From IMG/VR virus record IMGVR_UViG_3300049218_000083, positions 62,001 to 126,000 of that record: a DNA stretch of 64,000 bases. One strand, written 5' to 3'. The notes under the pieces are model-generated. The model had not been told where the DNA came from and searched no databases. It saw only the letters and a program-made list of their open reading frames with translations. Source of the stretch: a virus. Made by a program: the position numbers and the translations under genes. Shown piece after piece: positions 57,107 through 64,000 of the stretch. The number at the start of each line of letters is the position of its first letter. The first letter of the stretch is position 1.

Positions 57107-57166
57107 TGGCAGAGTCGTCTGGTAATCGGCGCGACCCGATACCCTGGCTTGCAACCAGACGACTCT
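57107..57166 (-). ncRNA. D-arm-less mini tRNA-like element
   Basis: 60 nt ending in GCCA. AGAGTCGTCTGG at the 5' end pairs over 12 bases with CCAGACGACTCT. Inside are CTGG-TTGCAAG-CCAG (anticodon-like, GCA) and ATCGG-GTCGCG-CCGAT (T-arm-like). The two views of CTGG are exclusive, so it is either a long hairpin or a tRNA lacking its D-arm. Confidence 0.5.
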
Positions 57167-57174
57167 ACCATTTT

Positions 57175-57250
57175 TGGCTCCGTGTGCAGGATTCGAACCT
57201 ACGAATACTCCGTTAACAGCGGAGGCTATTACCACTCTAGTCAACACGGA
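57175..57250 (-). tRNA. tRNA-Asn(GTT)
   Basis: Acceptor TCCGTGT/ACACGGA, anticodon arm CTCCG-CTGTTAA-CGGAG, encoded CCA. First tRNA of the array in transcription order. Confidence 0.93.
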
Positions 57251-57640
57251 AGAAACTTTCCTTTCTTTTATGCTGTGTATTTTGGTTAAGAAAACGATAC
57301 AGCACTGCGTAGTGTACGCATACCAGAATCAGGTGGCGAAGGCAGCCAAGACAAGACAAAAACATTGCTGGTTTGATGGGATCCAGCGCCCAATAGCAAA
57401 TGGGTCCTGCTTGCGGCAAGACCCTTAATCTTGTTCCAGCGGTTCGTGTTTACGAGTAACCGCGTGCTGGGTCCGGTGAGAACGTCACCGAAAGTTGCGT
57501 GGGAGAATCCGGGAAGCATTCTTCCTAACAGCTAGAATTAGCTGACAGGTACTTCATGCGGTGCTTCTACCACCCCAAATCATCAGCGCGGATTTCTCCG
57601 CGAGTAGAACAATCATGAGTTAGCAAGACTGTAATTACTA
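57251..57640 (-). ncRNA. Unidentified large structured RNA B
   Basis: About 390 bases upstream of the tRNA array with no credible ORF and many perfect stems on the minus strand: CGCGGA-GAAA-TCCGCG (GNRA loop), CCTGTCAGCTA/TAGCTGTTAGG, GGTGA/TCACC, GCGGTT/AACCGC, GGGTC/GACCC, TGCGTA-CAC-TACGCA. Two CTAAATA motifs lie just upstream (57645-57651, 57672-57678), so it would be the first product of the array transcript. I cannot assign it to a known RNA class. Confidence 0.65.
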
Positions 57641-57644
57641 GAAA

Positions 57645-57678
57645 TATTTAGCTTGATGTTACCATTCAGTGTATTTAG
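57645..57678 (-). promoter_or_regulatory. Paired CTAAATA promoter-like motifs
   Basis: GCTAAATATTT (57645-57651) and CCTAAATACAC (57672-57678) on the minus strand, ahead of structured RNA B and the tRNA array. They match the motif found upstream of late genes here. Confidence 0.5.
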
Positions 57679-57686
57679 GAAATTCA

Positions 57687-57990
57687 AGTTCCTGAAATTA
57701 AACAGGATTTAGTTTCTAGGATCTTTCTACCCTTAAATGCACCAGCTTTCATGTTACACTTGAAGTGGGAGAACGCTATGTTGTTCAAAATCCCAGAACA
57801 ATTCAGGATTTCTGCGCCATGGAATCTTCTGTTCACATTGGAAACACACGTCTTTTCCAGTCTGTTTTACCAGCATGAACAGTATCATCTTTCTCAGTTT
57901 AGCCTGAGCCTTCGACATAGACATGCCAAGATAGATTTCACATTTACGTTGTGGAACGAATTGCTCAATTATCAAGAAACTCATCATCAC
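57687..57990 (-). pseudogene. HNH endonuclease relic
   Basis: Reads KCEIYLGMSMSKAQAKLRKM, VKQTGKDVCFQCEQKIPW, NPELFWDFE, parallel to the intact gene at 56452-56802 (LGMSFHAASRKLWNM, FDVCFHCGEKI, TELFWDM). About 15 residues around the catalytic LEHK are deleted, and a one-base shift near 57783 moves the NIAFSHFKCNMKAG end into another frame. Dead copy. Confidence 0.75.
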
Positions 57991-58153
57991 CCAACAGGTC
58001 TTCAACTCGATGACGATTAAACCGTTCACGCTTGTAAGGCTCTCGAGATACAACCTCACCACGCTCACGCACAGTTTTCTTCTTTCCACCGGATCGATTT
58101 TGTCGACCAGGCTTCTGATAATCGTCAGAGTTAGTGTTTCGTTGGTCCGCCAT
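57965..58153 (-). CDS. Small charged protein
   Basis: 62 residues, Arg/Lys/Asp/Glu rich (GKKKTVRERGEVVSREPYKR), probably disordered. Its end overlaps the start of the HNH relic. No family recognised. Confidence 0.6.
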   Translation of the reverse strand: MADQRNTNSDDYQKPGRQNRSGGKKKTVRERGEVVSREPYKRERFNRHRVEDLLGDDEFLDN

Positions 58154-58355
58154 TTCTCATCATTTCATCGGCTTCCGCCTGCATGAATCCAAGTAGAAAT
58201 ATTCGGAACCGCTGCTCAGACAAAGATTCAAACTGGTCAGGCTTGATCCAAGCACGCGACTCACCAACGTAGACCGCATACATCTTTGCCGCCTCGTCAA
58301 ACATGACGTAGGAGCCAACACTTTCTGCGATCTGTTTCGCAACACTCAATTCCAT
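58131..58355 (-). CDS. Hypothetical protein
   Basis: 74 residues from ATG 58355 (MELSVAKQIAESVGSYVMFD). The longer frame runs into the neighbour. No family recognised. Confidence 0.6.
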   Translation of the reverse strand: MELSVAKQIAESVGSYVMFDEAAKMYAVYVGESRAWIKPDQFESLSEQRFRIFLLGFMQAEADEMMRNGGPTKH

Positions 58356-58375
58356 GGATGTAATTATACGTGATG

Positions 58376-58888
58376 TTAGATCGTTTGCGTACCAGCTGCT
58401 GGCAACTGAGCGCAAATCATTGATTCAAGCTGGAATGCTACACTCTTTGGTGGTATCTGATTGAACTGCTTATCCGGTGAAGCAAGTACATCGATGACGC
58501 TCATATGCTCACCAATGAAGGTTTCGCTGATACCCTTGACCGTATGCTCGACACAGTTTATCTGGGTCTTGCTGACGATCATATACAGTTCCTTGTCCTT
58601 GTACATGTCACCTTCTGGCGCGATGAACACAGCAAGAAAAGTTGCTACCGGACCATCCGTGTCAACGCTGTCGACGTCGATTGCAACGGCATCACCCATT
58701 GAGTCGATACCGAAAACTTTGAGATGATCACCCGTTTGAGGAACGACTGCTTCAACTGCTGGTCTGACTGGACCAACAGGAGTATTTTGAACAGCTACAG
58801 GTTTTGGTGCTGCATGCTTGATGGCTAGAAATCCAAGGGCAAGTAAAGGAATCATCACAAGACCAATCCAGACACGAGTGCTCAACAT
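58376..58888 (-). CDS. Membrane-anchored hypothetical protein
   Basis: 170 residues with an N-terminal membrane segment (VWIGLVMIPLLALGFLAI), a Pro/Val linker, and a soluble domain with two Cys. Probably periplasmic. No family recognised. Confidence 0.65.
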   Translation of the reverse strand: MLSTRVWIGLVMIPLLALGFLAIKHAAPKPVAVQNTPVGPVRPAVEAVVPQTGDHLKVFGIDSMGDAVAIDVDSVDTDGPVATFLAVFIAPEGDMYKDKELYMIVSKTQINCVEHTVKGISETFIGEHMSVIDVLASPDKQFNQIPPKSVAFQLESMICAQLPAAGTQTI

Positions 58889-58923
58889 TTCCTACTCCAA
58901 ACTGAATGACCATTTGTATATAG

Positions 58924-59319
58924 TCATCGGCGATTCTTGTATCTGGCTGTTAGCTTCTTTACATTGGCGTCGATAACCGTCTGCGGATCAATGCCGTGGC
59001 GATCACAAATGATCATCCAATAATACAACACGTCCCCAAGTTCCTTCACAAGCTTCTTCTTATTGACCTTCGTGATATCCTTCTTGTCGCGCACAGCCTT
59101 CTTCAACAGCTCCTGCACTTCACCAACCTCACCGCTGAGTCCCATCCCCATGATGTAGTCGTCACGGTCGCCGTATGCTTTCTTCTCACCATTCCAGATG
59201 GAAGCGCACCATGCTTTGTACTGAGCCATGTTCATGCTGGCTGCGTTTTGTACAAGAGGAAGTTGCCATTCGATCAATTTCTTACGAGTGGCTATGTCTG
59301 TTTTCTTTTTGCTGCTCAT
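58924..59319 (-). CDS. mazG: MazG-like nucleotide pyrophosphohydrolase
   Basis: 131 residues. GLSGEVGEVQELLKKAVRDK and KELGDVLYYWMIICDRHGID carry the ExxE...ExxD metal motif of all-alpha NTP pyrophosphatases. Likely clears (p)ppGpp-related or damaged NTPs to sustain phage growth. Confidence 0.88.
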   Translation of the reverse strand: MSSKKKTDIATRKKLIEWQLPLVQNAASMNMAQYKAWCASIWNGEKKAYGDRDDYIMGMGLSGEVGEVQELLKKAVRDKKDITKVNKKKLVKELGDVLYYWMIICDRHGIDPQTVIDANVKKLTARYKNRR

Positions 59320-59576
59320 GATTTCTTGTGTGTCATGTAACGGTTGAGTTTCTCGATCTTTCGCTCGGCTTGCTGCATCAGTGCGTCTTCCTGGAAGAGG
59401 TCCGGATGCTCGGTGATCAACATTTTCACGACGCCCATGATGTCACCGACTTCATTCTGGAGATCGTATTCATTGTTACGGTTGTCACCGAAACGCTGAA
59501 TCTTGGTTACACACTTGATGACTTCCGAGCATTCTTCAGCAAGGCAAACCAACAGTTCTTCTTTTCGGTCTTTCAC
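59316..59576 (-). CDS. Second MazG/dUTPase-like pyrophosphohydrolase
   Basis: 86 residues. CLAEECSEVIKCVTKIQRFG and LQNEVGDIMGVVKMLI repeat the same ExxE...ExxD layout in a shorter form. It overlaps the first MazG-like gene start by four bases, so two related enzymes are co-translated and may have different nucleotide targets. Confidence 0.8.
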   Translation of the reverse strand: MKDRKEELLVCLAEECSEVIKCVTKIQRFGDNRNNEYDLQNEVGDIMGVVKMLITEHPDLFQEDALMQQAERKIEKLNRYMTHKKS

Positions 59577-60103
59577 TGGTCGTGAACCTCTACTGGGTCA
59601 AGGGGAGCACCATACGCTTTGACTGGCTTCTGAGGAACCTGCTTCTTCAGGTCTTCGTTCTCGACGCGCTGTAAAGCGATAGCATAGTTGAGCTGGTTCT
59701 GATACACTTGAGCCTGAGCCAACTGACTCTTCAGTTTGCGGTTCTCATCACGAAGCGCAACTAGCTCGTCAGCATCCTTCATCGACTGGAGAAGATCATT
59801 GTAGCCAACAACAAGGCATCGTGTATAGTATGCCTGATATGCGGCCACTGGGCTGATGTTTTCAGCATAGATTTGACGGCGAATCAACGTCACTGGAAAC
59901 GTCTGAACCGTCGGTTGGGAGATGTATTGGACCAGATCTGTCTCAGTTATGCCGGACACCTTCAGCGTCGCAATAGACCGTGCAAAGCTGGCCACCTGAT
60001 TACACTGCTGGTAGATGACTTCGTTGGTATCATCATGGATCGGTGGGGTTGCGACAGCAACCCCACCGACCAACAGCGCTGCAAGAATTAGCAGTGCTTT
60101 CAT
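59573..60103 (-). CDS. Exported coiled-coil protein
   Basis: 176 residues. Signal peptide ALLILAALLVGGVAVATPP, then two Cys (QQCNQV, TRCLVV) and a C-terminal coiled coil (LRDENRKLKSQLAQAQVYQN). Possibly a spanin-like or envelope protein. No family recognised. Confidence 0.65.
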   Translation of the reverse strand: MKALLILAALLVGGVAVATPPIHDDTNEVIYQQCNQVASFARSIATLKVSGITETDLVQYISQPTVQTFPVTLIRRQIYAENISPVAAYQAYYTRCLVVGYNDLLQSMKDADELVALRDENRKLKSQLAQAQVYQNQLNYAIALQRVENEDLKKQVPQKPVKAYGAPLDPVEVHDQ

Positions 60104-60104
60104 G

Positions 60105-61157
60105 TTACTTGCTCACGACCTTGGTAGTGATACGATCTTCCAGGAGGCGCAACTCAGCATGCGTTACAGCGTCCGGAGGAGTCGGAGCAGGAGCGACCTC
60201 GACAACTGGAGCGACCAGTGGCGGGCACTCTGCGCCAGCTTCTTTCATGGCTTCACGAATCAACGCACCTTCCTTGTCCAAGGTAGCGCGGATACACGCA
60301 GCACGCTGCTGGTTCAATTCCAACAGGAGGTGAGTCTGTTTGATCAGGTCGCAACCTTTGTCACGAACAGTCTTACCAAACGTGATACCCAGGATTTGAG
60401 TCTGACCACCAGCTGAGATCGAACCGAGGCAGGTGTCCATACCAGAAGTGAGCGACGCAGAGTATGCAGTGCTTACAGGTGCTCGGTACGTTTTCGCAGC
60501 TTCGTAGGTGACGTCAGTGGTGTTTCCGTTACCGTTGCCGGATCCGTTTCCATTGGCGGTTGCGCTGGAAGTAGAGGCTCCTGTGGAGACGTTTCCGACT
60601 GTCGCGGCACCACCAGCGACGCCACTAACAGAAGAAGTAGACCCAACAGTATTTTGAACAGCGCCACTAGCAATAGAAGCACTAGAAGTGCCGCCAGTGA
60701 CAACATTGCTATTCTGTACAGCACCCCTTGAAATCGACGCATTGCCGCCTGCTCCACCCTGACCACCCTGGCCGCCAGCACCACCTGAGACGGTGTTGTT
60801 ATTGGTCACCGCACCTTTGGCAATAGAGGCTGAAGATGTCGAGGTTTGGTTGCCCGAATTATTTATGGCTTGCCCCTGGGTGTTTGTGCTGTTATTTGTA
60901 GCACTCCCTCCAGTCGCATTGCCGCCAGTTGCTGTGGCAGTACCACCAGTCGCATTGGACGATGCACCAGCGCCAGCGGACACGCTGCCGTTGATACCAT
61001 TCACAGTGTTGTTGGTAGTGTTGTAAACATTGTTCGTGGTATTGTCAATCCACTGATTGTTTTTACACGAACAGTTCGGCGGAGGCGAACCGCTACACGC
61101 CAGTGCTGCTTGCGCAAGGAGTGCGGAAGCTGCGATAAGACCAGTCAGAAATTTCAT
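60105..61157 (-). CDS. Secreted low-complexity Asn/Gly/Thr/Ser-rich protein
   Basis: 350 residues. Signal peptide (FLTGLIAASALLAQAALACS) with several Cys just after it, then about 190 residues of Asn/Gly/Thr/Ser/Ala repeats (three AxGAVQN-type units), then a Cys-containing helical domain (about 230-350). It could be an envelope or surface protein. Lies beside another exported protein. Confidence 0.65.
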   Translation of the reverse strand: MKFLTGLIAASALLAQAALACSGSPPPNCSCKNNQWIDNTTNNVYNTTNNTVNGINGSVSAGAGASSNATGGTATATGGNATGGSATNNSTNTQGQAINNSGNQTSTSSASIAKGAVTNNNTVSGGAGGQGGQGGAGGNASISRGAVQNSNVVTGGTSSASIASGAVQNTVGSTSSVSGVAGGAATVGNVSTGASTSSATANGNGSGNGNGNTTDVTYEAAKTYRAPVSTAYSASLTSGMDTCLGSISAGGQTQILGITFGKTVRDKGCDLIKQTHLLLELNQQRAACIRATLDKEGALIREAMKEAGAECPPLVAPVVEVAPAPTPPDAVTHAELRLLEDRITTKVVSK

Positions 61158-61216
61158 AATGTCTCCATGGTAAAGTTAGAAATTCAAGTCACTCGACAAT
61201 CTTACTCGTAATCATC

Positions 61217-61537
61217 TCAGGCATAAATGGTGTATAGGACGTGCGTAGAATATATCAGGTTAAGCACCATCAAGAAATTCGCGAACGCAATCATTCGACC
61301 GGCAAAGATCGCGTCCTTCACTAGAGTTATCCTGATCATCACCAACGCTGTGAACAGGAAGAAAAACAGTTTGACGTAGAAAAGGTTGACTGGATTCTCC
61401 CCAATGAAGTATGCCATGATGGGATTCAATTCCTGTCCACCCTTGACCTTCACGATGATCCATGTAAAGAAACTATCCAGGCTGTTTACTAGGATCGCTA
61501 TCCAAAACTGGAGCCACATGAATGTTACCGACGTCAT
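61217..61537 (-). CDS. Multi-pass membrane protein, DUF5658-like
   Basis: 106 residues from ATG 61537. Three hydrophobic segments (WLQFWIAILVNSLDSFFTWI, VKLFFFLFTALVMIRIT, IAFANFLMVLNLIYSTHVLY) with a GGQELNPIMAYFI loop, the latter typical of DUF5658 proteins. Function unknown. Confidence 0.65.
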   Translation of the reverse strand: MTSVTFMWLQFWIAILVNSLDSFFTWIIVKVKGGQELNPIMAYFIGENPVNLFYVKLFFFLFTALVMIRITLVKDAIFAGRMIAFANFLMVLNLIYSTHVLYTIYA

Positions 61538-61703
61538 AACGAATTCCTTTACAGATAGGACCACAAAGAACGCCACGAGAAGTCAGTGGCTTGTCACCTG
61601 GTAGCCAGTACCTGGATGCTGGAATCCAGTGTAGGCCATACGGTTCAGAATCAACATCGGCACCGCAACCCACACATTTCCAGGTCGCGCGATTTGCTGT
61701 CAC
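61473..61703 (-). CDS. Small zinc-ribbon protein
   Basis: Reading from GTG 61703 (VTANRATWKCVGCGADVDSE) or an upstream TTG. CVGCG near the start and LCGPICKG later make a zinc ribbon. It overlaps the next membrane gene start. Start codon uncertain. Confidence 0.5.
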   Translation of the reverse strand: MTANRATWKCVGCGADVDSEPYGLHWIPASRYWLPGDKPLTSRGVLCGPICKGIRYDVGNIHVAPVLDSDPSKQPG

Positions 61704-61714
61704 AATTGGAAAGC

Positions 61715-62239
61715 TTACTTCCAAAGCGATTCAACCTTTTGGAGATACATGTAATAGAGACCTTCAGACAATCCATAGGCTTCAATTTCCCATGGAGAGT
61801 TGAAGTATTCCCAGTCCATGGTCTTGCTCGTAGGAAGTGAGTAAAGCTTGCCTTCAAAACGACTGTGAGTACCGTTGCTGTAGTCAAACAGCTGGTTGGT
61901 CAGATACTGCTTCACATGCACCATCTCGTGTGCAAGGAGCTTCAAGACGGTTTTGTAGGCAGTTAGAGTGTTCTCTGTCAACTTGTTGACAGATTTGTTA
62001 TCGATCTTCACGGTGAACAGCTTCTTGCCGTTCAATTTGCCGTCGTAAGTCATCCAGGCTCCTGCCTCAGCCATCTCTTCGCGTTCGTCCTCTGGGAGGT
62101 CGTTACGATCGATGATACGAATACGAATGTTGGCATTCGCTATGACGCTGGGCTTGACGAATCGCTCAAGAGCAAACTGGCAGAACTCGCGAATCAATTC
62201 ACGAGCATCACGAAGTGGGACTCCATACACGATTAGCAT
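61715..62239 (-). CDS. SprT-like zinc metallopeptidase
   Basis: 174 residues. LLAHEMVHVKQYL carries HExxH at about residues 108-112, with a downstream WEIEAYG that may supply the third ligand region. Phages often encode such SprT-like or HExxH proteins; target unknown. Confidence 0.7.
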   Translation of the reverse strand: MLIVYGVPLRDARELIREFCQFALERFVKPSVIANANIRIRIIDRNDLPEDEREEMAEAGAWMTYDGKLNGKKLFTVKIDNKSVNKLTENTLTAYKTVLKLLAHEMVHVKQYLTNQLFDYSNGTHSRFEGKLYSLPTSKTMDWEYFNSPWEIEAYGLSEGLYYMYLQKVESLWK

Positions 62240-62281
62240 TAGAGTTTTCCTCGGAAGGGTGGATAACTCTATTTAACCCTG

Positions 62282-62578
62282 TCATCCCAACAGCATGACT
62301 TTGCTAGGGTTATATTCGAATCCACCAATCTTAACCGATTTGATGGATTCCACGCGGAAGGAACGCCACGCGGACTTCTCGAGATCCCATACAGAGATAG
62401 TCGCCGAATCGGCTTCGATCACTGGCTGTGCACCTTTACCTTTGAATTCGCCTTCGAAGAATTCTTCCTGAAGGGTTGCGATCATCCTGCGCTCGGTGCC
62501 ATCGACCTTCGTAAACAAGATTTCGACTTTACCGTTCTGCAACAGGTTGCGGAGCTGGGCTGGGTTGATTGTAGACAT
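62282..62578 (-). CDS. DUF2693-like protein
   Basis: 98 residues. LRNLLQNGKVEILFTKVDGT, ERRMIATLQEEFF, then SVWDLEKSAWRSFRVESIKS matches a small phage family with a beta-barrel core (DUF2693-like, from memory). Function unknown. Confidence 0.65.
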   Translation of the reverse strand: MSTINPAQLRNLLQNGKVEILFTKVDGTERRMIATLQEEFFEGEFKGKGAQPVIEADSATISVWDLEKSAWRSFRVESIKSVKIGGFEYNPSKVMLLG

Positions 62579-62628
62579 GGAATCTCCGAAGTAAGAAGGA
62601 ATGTCATTGAGACTTTAAGTATGCGGTG

Positions 62629-63174
62629 TTACGTCGTAACAGTAAAGCCGAATTGTGCGATGTAATAGGAGTCGATGATATCTGAGATCGGAGATCCAAG
62701 CTTCGCTTTCTCCCACATGGTAAGCCTCAATGATACGTCCTTTTTCCAAGCTTCATACATCTGTTCTTTCTTGGCATTGCCTTTGCCAGTGGCGAACTTC
62801 TTGATGACGCTTGGTGGAATGACTGTGATGGGATGACCACGTTTCCACAGCTTGTATTTCATCAGGCCAGTATTCTCAGCGATGTGAAACACTCTACCCT
62901 TGGAACCGAATGAGTAGTCTTCAATAAAAACTGGCGTGTTGGATGGTACGTTGAGAAGGAACAACTTCTCGATGAAGAACTCCGAAATGTTTTCGTATCG
63001 CTCTTCTGGAGTTTTCCATTCCTTGTGAAATGAACCTTTGATCAGGTTATCGAAGAACGAACCTTGATCTTTCTTGGTATCGGTTAGATAGTGGAATGAT
63101 GCGTTGGCTAGTCCAGGACCAGACGCAACGCACATACAGGGACATGATAAAGAGAAGTCAAATCCGAGCAACAT
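62629..63174 (-). CDS. RuvC-like Holliday junction resolvase
   Basis: 181 residues. RNase H-fold acidic residues: GFDFS at the N-terminus, FIEDYSFGSKGR, and a late SDIIDSYYIA. PPSVIKKFATGKGNAKKEQM is a RuvC-type block. Probably resolves branched DNA before packaging, in place of T4 endonuclease VII. Confidence 0.8.
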   Translation of the reverse strand: MLLGFDFSLSCPCMCVASGPGLANASFHYLTDTKKDQGSFFDNLIKGSFHKEWKTPEERYENISEFFIEKLFLLNVPSNTPVFIEDYSFGSKGRVFHIAENTGLMKYKLWKRGHPITVIPPSVIKKFATGKGNAKKEQMYEAWKKDVSLRLTMWEKAKLGSPISDIIDSYYIAQFGFTVTT

Positions 63175-63212
63175 AATACAACCACCTTTGTTCAGTGGCT
63201 GTATATAGGTGC

Positions 63213-63416
63213 TTAGTAATTGTCTTCTCGATCCTCGTCAGCTTCCTCTTCGTCATCCTCGCGGTCATCTTCCTCGACCTCTACCGCGAATCCACAGAAT
63301 GGGCAGTACTGTGGCAATGGATTGCTGACAGCATGCTTCGCCCACTTGACGGTTGACTCTGAATCGCAAGACTCACAAATTAGCGTGAGCGTTTCTTTGC
63401 TTTCTCGTTTAGCCAT
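63213..63416 (-). CDS. Zinc-ribbon protein with acidic tail
   Basis: 67 residues. CESC...CPFCG forms the zinc ribbon, and the last 20 residues are nearly all Asp/Glu. Possibly a transcription or DNA-mimic accessory; unknown. Confidence 0.65.
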   Translation of the reverse strand: MAKRESKETLTLICESCDSESTVKWAKHAVSNPLPQYCPFCGFAVEVEEDDREDDEEEADEDREDNY

Positions 63417-63553
63417 GAATCGGTTCCTTTACTCCATTGAAGTTTGCTGATTTCAACAACAGTGTATTCCACTTCAAGAATTCTTGGTGCAGTCGTGATT
63501 CCTACTGCGTTAAGAATTCCTGTTGCGTTTATTGTTTCTCTTAGAGTTCGCAT
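63380..63553 (-). CDS. Small protein overlapping the reductase end
   Basis: 57 residues from ATG 63553 inside the reductase C-terminus to TAA 63382-63380. Begins MRTLRETINATGILNAVGIT, then RILEVEYTVVEISKLQ. It fills the gap between the reductase and the zinc protein, overlapping both, in the coupled style of this genome. Confidence 0.5.
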   Translation of the reverse strand: MRTLRETINATGILNAVGITTAPRILEVEYTVVEISKLQWSKGTDSWLNEKAKKRSR

Positions 63554-64000
63554 ACCCCGGAGCTACAAGCCAAGTTTTGGGCACCGATGGTGTTGTCGTC
63601 TTCTTCTCTGAAGGCAGTCCAGTCGATACTTCCTTTAGATGCTGCGACCAGTTCCTTGTATTTTTCTTCGGTGACTTCTTCATATGGTGCCTGACGGTAT
63701 GAACCAGTATCACGAGGCAGGAAGCTTACTCCTGACAGGCGGTCTATGTGTCTGTAAACCCAAGCACCGACTTCCATCCATTCATCGTCACCAACATACA
63801 CAGTGATAGAAGGCTTATGTTCGCACCAGTTGTCCTGGAATACCAACCAGTGTTCCAACTGATGAAGAGCGCTCACGTCCTTTACCAAACGTGAACCTTC
63901 CGGTGCTTTCATTGGGAATGAAAACACCCAATTGCTCTTGTTGTAGAAATCTTCTTCAGCCTTGTATCCTTTCTCCATCATGTAAGTCGCGAGTGGATCG
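63541..64000 (-). CDS. Class II (B12-dependent) ribonucleotide reductase, C-terminal part
   Basis: Runs in from beyond 64000. The visible 153 residues include SALHQLEHWLVFQDNWCEHK, PSITVYVGDDEWMEVGAWVY, YRQAPYEEVTEEKY and a C-terminal CSSGVCEL redox pair, as in adenosylcobalamin-dependent reductases of phages. It would make dNTPs without oxygen dependence, given host B12. Confidence 0.85.
   Translation of the reverse strand, partial: DPLATYMMEKGYKAEEDFYNKSNWVFSFPMKAPEGSRLVKDVSALHQLEHWLVFQDNWCEHKPSITVYVGDDEWMEVGAWVYRHIDRLSGVSFLPRDTGSYRQAPYEEVTEEKYKELVAASKGSIDWTAFREEDDNTIGAQNLACSSGVCEL

Noticed and set aside
57237-57519. ORFs within structured RNA B
   Set aside because: They overlap one another in different frames and match no family; strong hairpins explain the sequence better.
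1-64000. CRISPR array, insertion sequence or integrase
   Set aside because: No regularly spaced repeats, transposase or integrase motifs were seen; the only regular spacing comes from tRNA genes.

Overview
The window is from a T4-superfamily myovirus, probably one with a large genome. Almost every gene is on the minus strand. The only plus-strand block is 18858-23931. Baseplate genes recognisable by T4-type order and sequence (gp4, gp5, gp6, gp7, gp8, gp25, gp27, gp48, gp53, gp54, gp26/51, gp29-like), plus gp32, gp59, gp33, PhoH, RuvC-like and a class II ribonucleotide reductase, support this. The host cannot be named from the sequence. The phage carries a circularly permuted tmRNA, a form known from alphaproteobacteria, cyanobacteria and some betaproteobacteria, which is only a weak hint.

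Layout. 1-18818 (minus): baseplate/tail structural genes with free-standing homing endonucleases between them, some broken. 18858-23931 (plus): gp4-like head completion, gp2-like, gp54-like, gp26-like with a probable -1 frameshift into a gp51-like frame, and a gp29-like tape measure. 23960-30400 (minus): replication and late transcription (gp32, AAA ATPase, gp59, gp33), GMP reductase, SleB-type hydrolase, PhoH. 30400-33100: a permuted two-piece tmRNA, a GIY-YIG gene, a PTH2-like protein and an amber-suppressor tRNA. 33100-47100: small accessory genes plus nucleases, a HAD phosphatase, a metallophosphoesterase, a glycosyltransferase, an NAMPT-like/PRPP-synthetase-like NAD salvage pair, ClpP, DNA ligase and a P-loop kinase. 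47100-50960: PilZ protein, a compact RNase P RNA, an RF-1 (GGQ) domain protein, two tRNAs and an HNH gene. 51000-57250: a dense tRNA cluster. In total I count 40 convincing tRNA genes covering all 20 amino acids plus UAG, along with several odd tRNA-like elements, HNH genes or relics, and two large highly structured regions (53911-54240 and 57251-57640) that look like unidentified non-coding RNAs. 57690-64000: small genes, two MazG-like pyrophosphohydrolases, secreted proteins, a metallopeptidase, a RuvC-like nuclease and the C-terminus of a class II ribonucleotide reductase.

How it fits together. The most striking content is a near-complete RNA and translation kit: RNase P RNA (tRNA 5' maturation), 40 tRNAs with encoded CCA ends, an amber suppressor, a tmRNA with its own LAA-type tag, a PTH2-like protein, a GGQ-domain protein and ClpP. 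This suggests the phage supports tRNA maturation, decoding, rescue of stalled ribosomes and disposal of tagged products independently of the host. A second theme is nucleotide/NAD metabolism (NAMPT and PRPP-synthetase homologues, GMP reductase, MazG, ribonucleotide reductase), which may counter NAD-depleting defences. A third is heavy invasion by homing endonucleases of unrelated nuclease classes, several of which share one C-terminal zinc module.
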